Origin: Apium graveolens
Lineage: Eukaryota > Streptophyta > Magnoliopsida > Apiales > Apiaceae
DNA: 64,000 nucleotides
Direction of reading: 5' to 3'
Assembly (NCBI RefSeq): GCF_009905375.1
Contig: NW_027418153.1
Location: 124,001-188,000, forward strand
Below are positions 1 to 13,400 of the stretch, in pieces. Within the stretch, counting starts at the first letter, position 1; every line of letters starts with the position of its first letter. The notes under the pieces are model-generated. The model ran no database searches. It saw nothing but the letters and a program-made list of their open reading frames with translations, and was not told where the DNA came from. The position numbers were made by a program, and so were the translations under genes.

Positions 1-2155
1 AATTGCATGTACATGATGTTAACATGTTAATTGTACCAAAATATGGTGGCAAGTGACTCTTATAAGGTGCAAAGTGACTCTAATATGGTGAGAAGTCACT
101 TACATAATTGATTAGAGCCAAAATGTGGCCCAAAATTGACTTGTACGAAAGGGGTACCAAGAGGTGGTTAAAGGATGTCTAATTGCATGTACATGATGTT
201 ACATGTTAATTATATAAATATTTGGTGGCAAGTAACTCTTATAGGGTGCAAAGTGACTATAATATGGTGAAAAGTGACTAACATGGTTAATTAGAACCAA
301 AATGTGGACCAAAATTGACTTGTATGAATATGGCACTAAGAGGTGGTAAAAGGATTTCTAATTGCATGTACATGATGTTAACATGTCAATTGTACCAATA
401 TATGATGGCAAGTGACTCTTATAAGGTGCAAAGTGACTATAATATGGTGAGAAGTCACTTACATAATTGATTAGAGCCAAAATGTGGCCCAAAATTGACT
501 TGTAGGAAAGGGGTACCAAGAGGTGGTTAAAGGATGTCTAATTGCATTTACGTGATGTTAACATGTTAATTGTATCAATATATGGGGCAAGTGACTCATA
601 TAGGGTGTAAAGGTACTCTAATATGGTGAATAGTGACTTACATGGTTGATTAGAGCCAAAATGTGGAACAAAATTAACTTGTATGAAAGTGGCATTAATA
701 GGTGGTAAAAGGATGTCAAATTGGATGTATTTGATGTTAACATGTCAATTGTTGCATATATGGTGGAAAGTGACTCTTATAGGGTGCAAAGTGACTCTAA
801 TATGGTGAGAAGTGACTGACATGGTTAATTAGAACCAAAATGTGGACCAAAATTGACTTGTATGAATATGGCACTAAGAGGTGGTAAAAGGATTTCTAAT
901 TGCATGTACATGATGTTAACATGTTAATTGTACGAATATATGACGACAAGTGACTCTTATAAGTTGCAAAGTGACTCTAATATGGTGAGAAGTCACTTAC
1001 ATGATTGATTAGAGCCAAAATATGGCCCAAAATTGACTTGTACGAAAGGGGGTACCAAGAGGTGGTTAAAGGATGTCTAATTGTATGTACATGATGTTAA
1101 CATGTTAATTATATCAATATTTGGTGGCAAGTGACTCTTATAGGGTGCAAAGTGACTCTAATATGGTGAAAAGTGACTAACATAGTTAATTAGAACCAAA
1201 ATGTGGACCAAAATTGACATGTATGAATATGGCACTAAGAGGTGGGAAAGGATTTCTAATTGCATGTACATGATGTTAACATGTTAATTGTACCAATATA
1301 TGATGGCAAGTGACTCTTATAAGGTGTAAAGTGACTCCAATATGGTGAGAAGTCACTTACATGATTGATTAGAGCCAAAATGTGACCCAAAACTGACTTG
1401 TAGGAAAGGGGTACCAAGAGGTGGTTAAAGGATGTCTAATTGCATTTACGTGATGTTAATATGTTAATTGTATCAATATATGGGGCAAGTGACCCTTATA
1501 GGGTGTAAAGGTACTCTGATATGGTGAACAGTGACTTACATGGTTGATTAGAGGCAAAATGTGGAACAAAATTAACTTGTATGAAAGTGGAATTAATAGG
1601 TGGTAAAAGGATGTCAAATTGGATGTATATGATGTTAACATGTCAATTGTTGCATATATGGTGGAAAGTGACTTTTATAGGGTGCAAAGTGACTCTAATA
1701 TGGTGAGAAGTGACTAACATGGTTAATTAGAACCAAAATGTGGACCAAAATTGACTTGTATGAATATGGCACTAAGAGGTGGTAAAACGATTTCTAATTG
1801 CATGTACATGATGTTAACATGTTAATTGTACCAATATATGACGGCAAGTGACTCTTATAAGGTACAAAGTGACTCTAATATGGTGAGAAGTCACTTACAT
1901 GATTGATTAGAGCCAAAATGTGGCCCAAAATTGACTTGTACGAAAGGGGGTACCAAGAGGTGGTTAAAGGATGTCTAATTGTATGTACATGATGGTAACA
2001 TGTTAATTATATCAATATTTGGTGGCAAGTAACTTTTATAGGGTGCAAAGTGACCCTAATATGGTGAAAAGTGACTAACATGGTTAATTAGAACCAAAAT
2101 GTGGACCAAAATTGACTTGTATGAATATGGCACTAAGAGGTGGGAAAGGATTTGT
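1..2155 (+). repeat. Satellite HOR, 12-monomer unit (copy 1)
   Basis: Twelve tandem monomers of 179-180 bp start at the AATTGCATGTACATG motif at 1, 180, 360, 540, 719 and so on. The class order is A B A C D A B A C D A B, that is two A-C-D-A-B blocks plus one A-B pair. The marker of the unit start is an A monomer carrying GTACCAAAATATGG (about 31-44), which returns at about 2186. Monomer 2 has lost one A in its GTTAAC motif, so this unit is 1 bp shorter than the next. The short reading frames here, including a recurrent 61-residue one on the minus strand, are repeats of the monomer and not genes. No promoter, RNA gene or coding signal is visible. The left end of the array lies outside the window. 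Confidence 0.9.
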
Positions 2156-4311
2156 AATTGCATGTACATGATGTTAACATGTTAATTGTACCAAAATATG
2201 GTGGCAAGTGACTCTTATAAGGTGCAAAGTGACTCTAATATGGTGAGAAGTCACTTACATAATTGATTAGAGCCAAAATGTGGCCCAAAATTGACTTGTA
2301 CGAAAGAGGTACCAAGAGGTGGTTAAAGGATGTCTAATTGCATGTACATGATGTTAACATGTTAATTATATAAATATTTGGTGGCAAGTAACTCTTATAG
2401 GGTGCAAAGTGACTATAATATGGTGAAAAGTGACTAACATGGTTAATTAGAACCAAAATGTGGACCAAAATTGACTTGTATGAATATGGCACTAAGAGGT
2501 GGTAAAAGGATTTCTAATTGCATGTACATGATGTTAACATGTCAATTGTACCAATATATGATGGGAAGTGACTCTTATAAGGTGCAAAGTGACTATAATA
2601 TGGTGAGAAGTCACTTACATAATTGATTAGAGCCAAAATGTGGCCCAAAATTGACTTGTAGGAAGGGGGTACCAAGAGGTGGTTAAAGGATGTCTAATTG
2701 CATTTACGTGATGTTAACATGTTAATTGTATCAATATATGGGGCAAGTGACTCATATAGGGTGTAAAGGTACTCTAATATGGTGAATAGTGACTTACATG
2801 GTTGATTAGAGCCAAAATGTGGAACAAAATTAACTTGTATGAAAGTGGCATTAATAGGTGGTAAAAGGATGTCAAATTGGATGTATTTGATGTTAACATG
2901 TCAATTGTTGCATATATGGTGGAAAGTGACTCTTATAGGGTGCAAAGTGACTCTAATATGGTGAGAAGTGACTGACATGGTTAATTAGAACCAAAATGTG
3001 GACCAAAATTGACTTGCATGAATATGGCACTAAGAGGTGGTCAAAGGATTTCTAATTGCATGTACATGATGTTAACATGTTAATTGTACGAATATATGAC
3101 GGCAAGTGACTCTTATAAGTTGCAAAGTGACTCTAATATGGTGAGAAGTCACTTACATGATTGATTAGAGCCAAAATGTGGCCCAAAATTGACTTGTACG
3201 AAAGGGGGTACCAAGAGGTGGTTAAAGGATGTCTAATTGTATGTACATGATGTTAACATGTTAATTATATCAATATTTGGTGGCAAGTGACTCTTATAGG
3301 GTGCAAAGTGACTCTAATATGGTGAAAAGTGACTAACATAGTTAATTAGAACCAAAATGTGGACCAAAATTGACATGTATGAATATGGCACTAAGAGGTG
3401 GGAAAGGATTTCTAATTGCATGTACATGATGTTAACATGTTAATTGTACCAATATATGATGGCAAGTGACTCTTATAAGGTGTAAAGTGACTCCAATATG
3501 GTGAGAAGTCACTTACATGATTGATTAGAGCCAAAATGTGACCCAAAACTGACTTGTAGGAAAGGGGTACCAAGAGGTGGTTAAAGGATGTCTAATTGCA
3601 TTTACGTGATGTTAATATGTTAATTGTATCAATATATGGGGCAAGTGACTCTTATAGGGTGTAAAGTTACTCTGATATGGTGAACAGTGACTTACATCGT
3701 TGATTAGAGGCAAAATGTGGAACAAAATTAACTTGTATGAAAGTGGAATTAATAGGTGGTAAAAGGATGTCAAATTGGATGTATATGATGTTAACATGTC
3801 AATTGTTGCATATATGGTGGAAAGTGACTCTTATAGGGTGCAAAGTGACTCTAATATGGTGATAAGTGACTAACATGGTTAATTAGAACCAAAATGTGGA
3901 CCAAAATTGACTTGTATGAATATGGCACTAAGAGGTGGTAAAACAATTTCTAATTGCATGTACATGATGTTAACATGTTAATTGTACCAATATATGACGG
4001 CAAGTGACTCTTATAAGGTACAAAGTGACTCTAATATGGTGAGAAGTCACTTACATGATTGATTAGAGCCAAAATGTGGCCCAAAATTGACTTGTACGAA
4101 AGGGGGTACCAAGAGGTGGTTAAAGGATGTCTAATTGTATGTACATGATGGTAACATGTTAATTATATCAATATTTGGTGGCAAGTGACTGTTATAGGGT
4201 GCAAAGTGACCCTAATATGGTGAAAATTGACTAACATGGTTAATTAGAACCAAAATGTGGACCAAAATTAACTTGTATGAATATGGCACTAAGAGGTGGG
4301 AAAGGATTTCT
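2156..4311 (+). repeat. Satellite HOR, 12-monomer unit (copy 2)
   Basis: This is a second 12-mer with the same class order as positions 1-2155. It is near-identical throughout, including the rare A-monomer variant with GTGACCCAAAACTGAC at about 3537. Its last monomer differs from that of copy 1: it has GTGACTGTTATAGG at about 4184 where copy 1 has GTAACTTTTATAGG. The same GTGACTGTTATAGG ending precedes every full 14-mer unit in the left half of the window, so the 12-mer and 14-mer together form a larger unit. Confidence 0.88.
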
Positions 4312-5984
4312 AATTGCATGTACATGATGTTAACATGTTAATTGTACCAATATATGGTGGGAAGTGACTCTTATAAGGTGCAAAGTGACTCTAATATGGT
4401 GAGAAGTCACTTACATAATTTGATTAGAGCCAAAATGTGGCCCAAAATTGACTTGTAGGAAAGGGGTACCAAGAGGTGGTTAAAGGATGTCTAATTGCAT
4501 TTACGTGATGTTAACATGTTAATTATATAAATATTTGGTGGCAAGTAACTCTTATAGGGTGCAAAGTGACGATAATATGGTGAAAAGTGACTAACATGGT
4601 TAATTAGAACCAAAATGTGGACCAAAATTGACTTGTATGAATATGGCACTAAGAGGTGGTAAAAGGATTTCTAATTGCATGTACATGATGTTAACATGTT
4701 AATTGTACCAATATATGATGGCAAGTGACTCTTATAAGGTGCAAAGTAACTCTAATATGGTGAGAAGTCACTTACATAATTGATTAGAGCCAAAATGTGG
4801 CCCAAAATTGACTTGTAAGAAAGGGGTACCAAGAGATGTTTTAAGGATGTCTAATTGCATGTACATGATGTTAACATGTTAATTATATAAATATTTGGTG
4901 ACAAGTAACTCTTATAGGGTGCAAAGTGACTATAATATGGTGAAAAGTGACTAACATGGTTAATTAGAACCAAAATGTGGACCAAAATTGACTTGTATGA
5001 ATATGGCACTAAGAGGTGGTAAAAGGATTTCTAATTGCATGTACATGATGTTAACATGTCAATTGTACCAATATATGATGGCAAGTGACTCTTATAAGGT
5101 GCAAAGTGACTCTAATATGGTGAGAAGTCACTTACATAATTGATTAGAGCCAAAATGTGGCCCAAAATTGACTTGTAGGAAAGGGGTACCAAGAGGTGGT
5201 TAAAGGATGTCTAATTGCATTTACGTGATGTTAACATGTTAATTGTATCAATATATGGGGCAAGTGACTCATATAGGGTGTAAAGGTACTATAATATGGT
5301 GAATAGTGACTTACATGGTTGATTAGAGCCAAAATGTGGAACAAAATTAACTTGTATGAAAGTGGCATTAATAGGTGGTAAAAGGATGTCAAATTGGATG
5401 TATTTGATGTTAACATGTCAATTGTTGCATATATGGTGGAAAGTGACTCTTATAGGGTGCAAAGTGACTCTAATATGGTGAGAAGTGACTGACATGGTTA
5501 ATTAGAACCAAAATGTGGACCAAAATTGACTTGTATGAATATGGCACTAAGAGGTGGTAAAAGGATTTCTAATTGCATGTACATGATGTTAACATGTTAA
5601 TTGTACGAATATATGACGGCAAGTGACTCTTATAAGGTGCAAAGTGACTCTAATATGGTGAGAAGTCACTTACCTGATTGATTAGAGCCAAAATGTGGCC
5701 CAAAATTGACTTGTACGAAAGGGGGTACCAAGAGGTGGTTAAAGGATGTCTAATTGTATGTACATGATGTTAACATGTTAATTATATCAATATTTGGTGG
5801 CAAGTGACTCTTATAGGGTGCAAAGTGACTCTAATATGGTGAAAAGTGACTAACATGGTTAATTAGAACCAAAATGTGGACCAAAATTGACTTGTATGAA
5901 TATGGCACTAAGAGGTGGGAAAGGATTTCTAATTGCATGTACATGATGTTAACATGTTAATTGTACCAATATATGATGGCAAGT
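4312..5984 (+). repeat. Satellite HOR, 14-monomer unit, left part (split by retrotransposon)
   Basis: This is the first nine monomers and the start of the tenth of a 14-mer unit. The order begins A, C/B chimera, A, B, A, C, D, A, B. Compared with the 12-mer it has two extra monomers at its left end. One is a chimera that starts as class C (GCATTTACGTGATG, about 4495) and continues as class B (ATATAAATATTTGG, about 4525). The A monomer at about 4673-4852 has the private variant GAGATGTTTTAAGG. The tenth monomer is cut after CAAGT at 5984 by the retrotransposon and continues at 17748. Confidence 0.87.
5980..5984. repeat. Target site duplication, left copy (CAAGT)
   Basis: CAAGT immediately precedes the TG of the left LTR and is repeated at 17748-17752 directly after the CA of the right LTR. 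Removing the element and one copy restores an ordinary A-class monomer. A 5-bp duplication is the usual size for Ty3/gypsy integrase. Confidence 0.97.
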
Positions 5985-8900
5985 TGTGACGCCCTCCAAA
6001 CCCGGGGTCTAAATTTGGGGGTCACTCGCCAATAAACTAAAATAAAATAATCACAGCGGAATAATAAAATAAATACGACCCCTTTTACCTGCACTGGATC
6101 GATCACAGGTTATAGTATGGAACAGGCACTACTACAAATCAAGTGTTATTACAAACCATAGTCTAATTAGTTTTACAACTTATTCAAATTTTATTACAAA
6201 CCTCTAGACTAATTAAGTATCCCAAACTGTCTACCTGGAAACACACCAACTATTTACAAACACATAACCTCTGGTCAGACCTGGAACTTAAGCTTGCCCT
6301 GGCCTAGCTGAAAGAATCAAGATAAGAAACAAGTATGAGCGAAAGAAATGCTCAGCAAGTAGTAAATAGCTTATGATTTGGAATAACAACAGTATATCTG
6401 ATGAACAAAACCAACTACAATAACTGAACAGTATCAAAACTGATATAAATTTGATAATAAACAACATTTGCAATATATTATGTTTTGGGATTGGAATCCT
6501 CGAACGACGGTGTGTTGCCGCCGGTGATCAGCCGCGGAGCAACACCGGTATGCCGAAGCATATCCAACTAAACAAAAGGTACCCAAGGCACATATTGGCC
6601 TAGCAAGGTGTTATATCCTGTATAACACATAGCTCACACTGGACCGCCGCCACGGCCTCTTACGCAACCATCCAACCCATAAAACCATTTTCCATCAAAG
6701 GAGTCGAATCAAATGACATCCTTAACCACATAACTCCCCATTTCTCATGGTCCGGAGTTTTCTCAACAACCAATGGCGAAATAACCAGAACAATTAGTTA
6801 TTCGCTAGTCTCAATTTAAAGCTTCACTGTATAGAGTAAGTTATAGCGAAATGTAAAAATATTTAACTATTCTGAACTTAGAATAGTAGAGAAATTAAAA
6901 GGATAAATTTAGAGTCAATAACACTTGAATGGTATGTGAACATATAAATATTTGCATAATAAGATTCAAAATAAACGTCACTGGAACAATAAGTGGAGTT
7001 AGGGTACTTGCCTGGTATGCTCAATAACCTCTTATTTTAACTCTGTTTCTATCTGCTGGCTACTATCTCCGTCTAACACTTGACTGCGCTCCTTGCTACT
7101 CGATTCTATAAACAAAAGGACTATCTTAATTGACAGATCTAAACTCAATCGACGTAACTATACGTCTTGACATCTACCCGATCGTTTATAACTAGCATGG
7201 CATTTTAAAATTATAACAGATAGCATGTATATCACGTAACACGTAATCATGGCATTTATATAACACGTACTCACATATTTTATGTAACACATAAGTCAAA
7301 TCATTAAGGGGTACGTCTCAGTGCGTTCAGAATGAAAATCAGTTCAATATTAGCATTTACCGATCAAATACCGACTTAAGCTGATACACAAATCAAATGA
7401 GATTGCAATATAACAGAAATTAGGTCTCAAAAGTATTTTTATTGGAAGCGCAATATTTTTCTGAGTCTGTACGCGTTCGTTTTGTATTAAACGGACGAAC
7501 GGTTTAATTATTATGAATAAAATAAGAAATAAATAGATTTAAATCAATTAATAATAATATTAATTGATTTTTAAATACCAAAATATAATTTTTAAAACCT
7601 TAAAATAATTTTTAGAAATTATTCGAATTAATTATAAATAATTTACATTTATTTAACTATTTATAAATGAAATTAACTGATTAAATAATTTTTAATCAAT
7701 TATTTGAATTCATAAATAATTAACTAAAATAATTTATAAATAATTAAATCAAATTAAATTTTTGAAAATAATAAAAGAAAATAATTTTTAGGAATTTAAA
7801 ATAATTAAGAAAATAATTTTTAGAATTTAAAATAATTATTAAATGATTTTTGAAATTAAATAAATGATTTTCAAAAATAGAAAATGAATTTTTTAAAATA
7901 AATAAAACAGAAAATCCCACAAACAAGTTTTGAAGCTGGGTTTTGGGAAATAAGGATCAAAACCGGGTCAGGGTATTGGGTTTTCGGGTCCTGCAAGAAC
8001 CCTAACCGGGTCGGGTCAAAACCCGCCGGAAACTGGGGTTAAACCCAGAATCCGGTAGGTTCTGCCGGACTCCGGCCAGCCCAAGAACACTCTGGTTCAC
8101 CCTGATTTCGAGGCCAAACAAGCCTAATTCGTTCTATAATAGGATTATCAACCCAGCAACCATAACCCTTCCCCAGTTCATCTTCTCCGGCCATTAAACA
8201 GTTAAAATCCGGCGAACTCGTCGGTTTTCCGGCGAGCTGCCCAGCAACCACCAAACTCAACATCATATAACTAAAAACGAAGCTTGTAATCACAGTAATC
8301 CATTCATGTATTCACCAACATCAAATCATCAACAAAAATAACGGAAAATTTAATCGAAAATTCGACTTCCCAAATTGAATTCGAACTACCAATCTAAGTA
8401 ATCGTTTGATACGTTTATATATACAAATAAGTTCAAAATCATCTCAGGAATCTATTTAAACTATCAAATCAAACAGAAAATCATCACAGATGAAGTACCC
8501 AATTCGAGTTCATATCGACGAAAATGAAAATCGCAAAATACCCAACCTTAGGTTGATATTCTGGTACCGAATTGAAGAGGAAACTCAGGGCTTTGATATG
8601 GGATCAATATCGGAACGAACGGATCAGAAATCAGTAGTCAATCAGTCGATTTGGCTCAAGAACGAACCCTAGAACCCTAAATCCCCAATTTTGATTTTTC
8701 CTAAATTTTGGTTTTATTTTTAATAATTTCTAAAATAAAATAAATAAAATACAATAAATCTGCTATTTATACTTATAACAAATTATATCCCCAAAATTAT
8801 TCAAGGGTGTTTTTATACCTAAATTACAATAATTAAGCCCCAAAATAATAATTACGGGGAATAATTTTAAAATCGATAAAATATAAAATTAATGTCAAAA

Positions 8901-9340
8901 TTTCCCAAAAATTGCGAATAATTTGAAAATACAAAAATAATGGGTATTTGAAATACGAATAATTTTATAAAAATGAAAACGCGGATTTTGTGGGGTTTGA
9001 TGTCCCGGTGGGGTCCCGGTCCGTTGATTTTTGAAAAACGGAACGATCCCTAAATTACCAGAAAATCCCGAAAACACGTAAAATACAATCACACGTATAA
9101 AATCAAATAAAACAGGTATCCTAATGAAGATGCTGATAATTACGCGTCCCGATTGCAGATAGATTCATATAATTGCAGTTTAAGCATATTTTAATCAACC
9201 GAAAAATTTTCTGGCTCGTACAGAAACATACATAACAGTTATAACATCTCATATCATAGCAACAATTACTTTAAATTTATAAAACACACAATATTTATTT
9301 ATTTAACATATAATATTCACATAATTTTCCGGATATTACA
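5985..9340 (-). repeat. 3' LTR of the chromovirus (3,356 bp)
   Basis: This is the downstream LTR in element orientation. On the plus strand it starts TGTGACGCCC and ends GGATATTACA, so in element orientation it runs TGTAATATCC...GGGCGTCACA. It is collinear with 14394-17747. I count 11 substitutions and two indels by eye: 3 bp at about 7250 and 1 bp near 8740. It contains a very AT-rich tract (about 7500-7910) beside a GC-rich block (about 7930-8240). Short open frames in it, such as 8039-8293 and 8490-8672, are present in both LTRs and have no recognisable domain. I treat them as chance. Confidence 0.96.
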
Positions 9341-9353
9341 TCCTTCCCCCCTT
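9341..9353 (-). other. Polypurine tract (PPT)
   Basis: The plus strand reads TCCTTCCCCCCTT directly against the inner edge of the 3' LTR. In element orientation this is AAGGGGGGAAGGA followed by TGTAATATCC. It is the expected primer for plus-strand DNA synthesis by reverse transcriptase. Only 26 bp separate it from the gag-pol stop codon. Confidence 0.92.
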
Positions 9354-9379
9354 AACAGGATTCTGTCCTCAGAATCAGC

Positions 9380-10420
9380 CTAGGAAAACAAATGAGGATA
9401 CTTGGATCGCATTTCGCTTTCTAACTCCCAGGTCGACTCTTCAACCTTGGGATTCCTCCACAAGACTCGCACTAAAGATACAGATTTATTCCTAAGCACT
9501 CTTTCTTTCTTATCTAAAATTTGCACTGGTTGCTCTACAAAAGACAAATCTGGCTGGATCTCTATTGGCTCGTATTCTATCACATGATTCGAATCAGGCA
9601 AATAACGCTTCAACATTGACACGTGGAACACGTTGTGAATATGCTGCATGTGAGGGGGTAACGCTAACTCGTAAGCAACCTTTCCCACACGCTTCAAAAT
9701 CTCAAAAGGGCCAACATAACGCGGACTCAGCTTTCCTTTCTTCCCAAATCTTGATAAACCTTTCCAAGGTGAGACCTTTAATAGCACTGCTTCACCAACT
9801 TCAAATTCCATATCTTTTCTGGTAGGATCAGCATATTTGCGTTGACGATCTTGAGCTGCTGTTAGTCTTTTCCGAATGAGTTCTATTTTCTCCTTCGTCT
9901 GTTGGATCAATTCTGGACCCAAAATCTTTCTTTCACCAACTTCTTCCCAACATATTGGAGATCTGCATCTTTTACCGTACAAAGCTTCGTAAGGTGGCAT
10001 TCCAATACTGGCATGATAGCTGTTGTTGTAGGAGAATTCAACTAATGGCAAATGCTCGTCCCAACTACCTTCAAAATCTAGTGTACATACCCTTAGCATA
10101 TCTTCAATAGTCTGAATCGTTCTTTCACTTTGACCGTCTGTCTGCGGATGATACGCGGTACTCATGTTCAACTTCGTTCCGAGACAATCTTGAAAACTTC
10201 TCCAAAATCTTGAGTTAAATCGAGGATCTCTGTCTGAAACTATGGATACTGGAACTCCGTGTCTTGTCACAATTTCTTTAAGATATAACCGTACCAATTT
10301 ATCCATTGAGAATCTCTCGTTGATAGGAAGAAAATGCGCTGACTTCGTCAATCTGTCGATAATAACCCAAATAGCATCATGATTCGCCCTGGTCCTCGGT
10401 AATCCAACTACGAAATCCAT
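9380..10420 (-). CDS. Integrase core plus chromodomain (C-terminal fragment of Pol, 346 aa)
   Basis: This is an open segment after the internal TAG at 10439-10441; the first Met used here is internal to the full protein. The DDE catalytic triad is intact: Asp2 (MDFVVG), Asp63 (VSDRDP) and Glu99 (QSERT), giving the 35-residue D-E spacing of retroviral-type integrases. A GPF motif follows at about 237-239 (the GPY/F module). The C-terminal 50 residues (about 297-345, with [14 protein letters not shown] and ending YPHLFS) form a chromodomain-like module. In the family, integrase joins the cDNA to the target, and the chromodomain is thought to tether it to modified histones. No start or promoter of its own is expected, so without readthrough this part would not be made. 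Confidence 0.88.
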   Translation of the reverse strand: MDFVVGLPRTRANHDAIWVIIDRLTKSAHFLPINERFSMDKLVRLYLKEIVTRHGVPVSIVSDRDPRFNSRFWRSFQDCLGTKLNMSTAYHPQTDGQSERTIQTIEDMLRVCTLDFEGSWDEHLPLVEFSYNNSYHASIGMPPYEALYGKRCRSPICWEEVGERKILGPELIQQTKEKIELIRKRLTAAQDRQRKYADPTRKDMEFEVGEAVLLKVSPWKGLSRFGKKGKLSPRYVGPFEILKRVGKVAYELALPPHMQHIHNVFHVSMLKRYLPDSNHVIEYEPIEIQPDLSFVEQPVQILDKKERVLRNKSVSLVRVLWRNPKVEESTWELESEMRSKYPHLFS

Positions 10421-10438
10421 CGCTATATGCTCCCATTT

Positions 10439-10441
10439 CTA
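10439..10441 (-). other. Premature TAG in integrase linker (probable TGG to TAG)
   Basis: This codon separates the integrase zinc finger from the catalytic core. The downstream frame continues without shift through the DDE core to the chromodomain. The residues around it (IPE before, KWEH after) match the conserved family context in which a Trp is expected. Confidence 0.88.
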
Positions 10442-13400
10442 TTCTGGAATGTCCAATGGTTGTATCAGTCCACTGGGCCTTTGATGTTCCGCTTTGACTC
10501 GCTGGAAAGTGTAACACTTACTTACCCATTCTGCAATTTCCTTCTTCATGCTTGGCCACCAAAAGTTTTCTCTTAAGTCTCTGTACATCTTCGTACTCCC
10601 GGGATGAATTGAATATCTAGAGTTGTGAGCATCTCGAAGAATTTCATCTTTCAGCTCGGCTATGTTGGGTATCCATATTCTGGAAGAAAATCTTAATATC
10701 CCTTTATCATCCTTTTGACTCCCTATTTCTTCTCCTGTCAAACTGTCTCGTTCATGGCTCATTACTTCTTCTTGACATCTTCTTATCTTCTCTAATAATT
10801 CTGGTTGAAAAGACATTACACACAATACCTCTGTAGACATACTTGGAATGCTGACCTCTATTTCTAGCTTCTCAAATTCCCTGATCAATTCCTCTGATGA
10901 AATTATCATGTTTAACCTTTCTTTTCTGCTCAGAGCGTCGGCCACCACATTTGCTTTGCCTGGATGATAGTTAATAGTACAGTCGTAATCCTTGATTAAT
11001 TCTAGCCATCTCCTCTGCCTCATGTTCAATTCCTTCTGGGTAAAGATATATTTCAAACTCTTGTGGTCCGTGTAGATCTCGCACTTTTCCCCGTAAAGAT
11101 AATGCCTCCAAATCTTCAATGCAAATACTATAGCTGCCAATTCCAGATCATGCGTTGGATACTTCTCTTCGTGTGGTTTCAACTGTCTTGAAGCGTAAGC
11201 TATTACCTTGTCATGCTGCATCAAAACACATCCTAATCCTTTATACGACGCGTCACTGTAGATCACAAAATTTCCTTGTTCATCTGGCAAGACTAGCACT
11301 GGAGAAGATACTAATCTATTCTTTAATTCCTGGAAACTTTCTTCGCACTTCTCATCCCATTCAAATTTCTGATTCTTCCTGGTAAGCTTTGTCAATGGCG
11401 TAGCTATCTTTGCAAAATCTTGCACAAATCTTCTGTAGTAACCTGCCAATCCCATGAAACTTCTTACTTCCGTTGGTGTTTTTGGCCTCTCCCAGTTGAT
11501 TACGGCTTCAATCTTTGCTGGATCCACTTCCACTCCTTTATTGCTAATCACGTGCCCAAGAAATCGTACTTCTTTTAACCAAAATTCACACTTGGAAAAC
11601 TTTGCGTATAACTTCTCATGTCGCAGTATCTCCAGAACTATCCTCAAATGTTCTACATGCTCCTCTTCTGTTTTGGAATAGATCAAGATGTCGTCTATAA
11701 ATACGATCACGAATTTATCCAAATACTTTTTAAATACTCGATTCATCAGATCCATGAAAGCTGCTGGTGCGTTAGTTAATCCAAATGCCATTACTAGAAA
11801 CTCATAATGCCCATATCTGGTTCTAAATGCGGTCTTCGGAATGTCTTCAGGCTTGATCTTTAGTTGATGATATCCGGATCTTAAATCAATCTTAGAAAAC
11901 CATACAGCACCTCTCAATTGGTCAAACAAATCATCGATCCTTGGTAACGGATACTTGTTCTTAATAGTTAGCTTATTCAGTTCTCGATAGTCGATACACA
12001 GTCGCATACTCCCATCCTTCTTTTTAACAAACAGTACTGGTGCGCCCCATGGGGATACACTGGGTCTTATAACTCCTTTCTCCAAAAGATCTTGCAGCTG
12101 AGATGCCAATTCTTTCATTTCCACTGGTGCCATCCGGTACGGGGCTTTAGAAATTGGTTCTGTTCCGGGTGCTAGATCAATCGCAAATTCAATTTCTCTG
12201 TCGGGAGGTAATCCTGGTAGATCATCTGGGAAAACATCTGAAAATTCGTTGACAACTGGAATCGCTTCTAGTGCTGGAACTTCTTTACTGGTGTCTACCA
12301 CATGGGCCAAATATGCTTCACAATTCTGACGCAATAACTTTTTCACTTGAGCGATCGCTAAGAACTTCTTCTCTTGCCTATTTCCTCGAAATATTATCTT
12401 CTTCTTACTATCCAAAGTTTGAAGTCTTAATTTCCTATTCTTACAATCAATCTGAGCATTATTTTCTGACAACCAATCCATTCCTAAAATAACATCAAAT
12501 TCTCCCAACTTAAAAGGTATTAAGTCGGCATAGAAATGATGTCCTCCTATCTCAACATCGCACCTCGGGCACACTCGGTCGACGGAAACTTGATCCTTAT
12601 TAGCTAACTCTATCATTAATGCTTGTTCTAACAACTTAACTTCACAATGCAGTTTATCGACAAAACTTTGAGAAATAAATGATCTTGTAGCTCCAGAATC
12701 AAATAAAACTTTAGCATCTATGGAGTTGACTGGAAGCGTACCTGCCACCACGTCTGAACTCTGAACAGCATCCTTCATAGTCATATTGAATGTCCTAGCC
12801 TTTGGCTGGTCCTTTGTTGGTGGTCCTTCAATCCTTGGCACATTAGCAGTTGGTTCAATTGTCTGGCAGTCCCTGGAAATATGCCCCATCTTTCCACATT
12901 TAAAGCATACTGTCCCTGATCTCTGAGCTGTAGTCTGACTTCGACACTCATTAGCATAGTGTCCCTTCTGATTGCACTTATAACACAACACATTAGCCTT
13001 ACAAATCCCAAAATGCCTTCTACCACAAAATTTGCACTCTGACACAGGTGGACGATTGGGTCTCTGCTGATTTAAATTCTGAAAACGATTGCCTTGTCCT
13101 CCATTTCCTGATTGTGGTCTCTTGAATCCCACATTCCTATTACCCTGAAATCCTGGCCTTTTGTTGAAACGACCCTGAAAATTACTTGACTGCTGACCTC
13201 CCTCTGAGGTTTCCATTTTCCTTTTCTTCCCATCATTTCCTTTCTGAGACATATCACTCCTACTCTCAATCACCATTGCCTTCTGAACCATTGCCACATA
13301 TGAAGTCAACTCAAACATGGCCACTCTGTTCTGAATCCAAAACTTCAATCCCTGTTCAAATCTTCTGGCTTTCTTTTCATCTGTATCAACCTGGTCTGGC

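Noticed and set aside
1456..1641. A 61-residue minus-strand reading frame repeated at 3612, 17897, 22547, 24704 and similar positions
   Set aside because: It lies across C-class monomers and is kept only because the satellite copies are near-identical. It has no recognisable domain, no promoter context, and several copies are broken by single changes.
8039..8293. Open frames inside the LTRs (8039-8293, 8490-8672, 6288-6473 and their partners near 14697-17078)
   Set aside because: They are present in both LTRs as part of the terminal repeat, with no family match I recognise. Their near-identity reflects the young age of the LTR pair.
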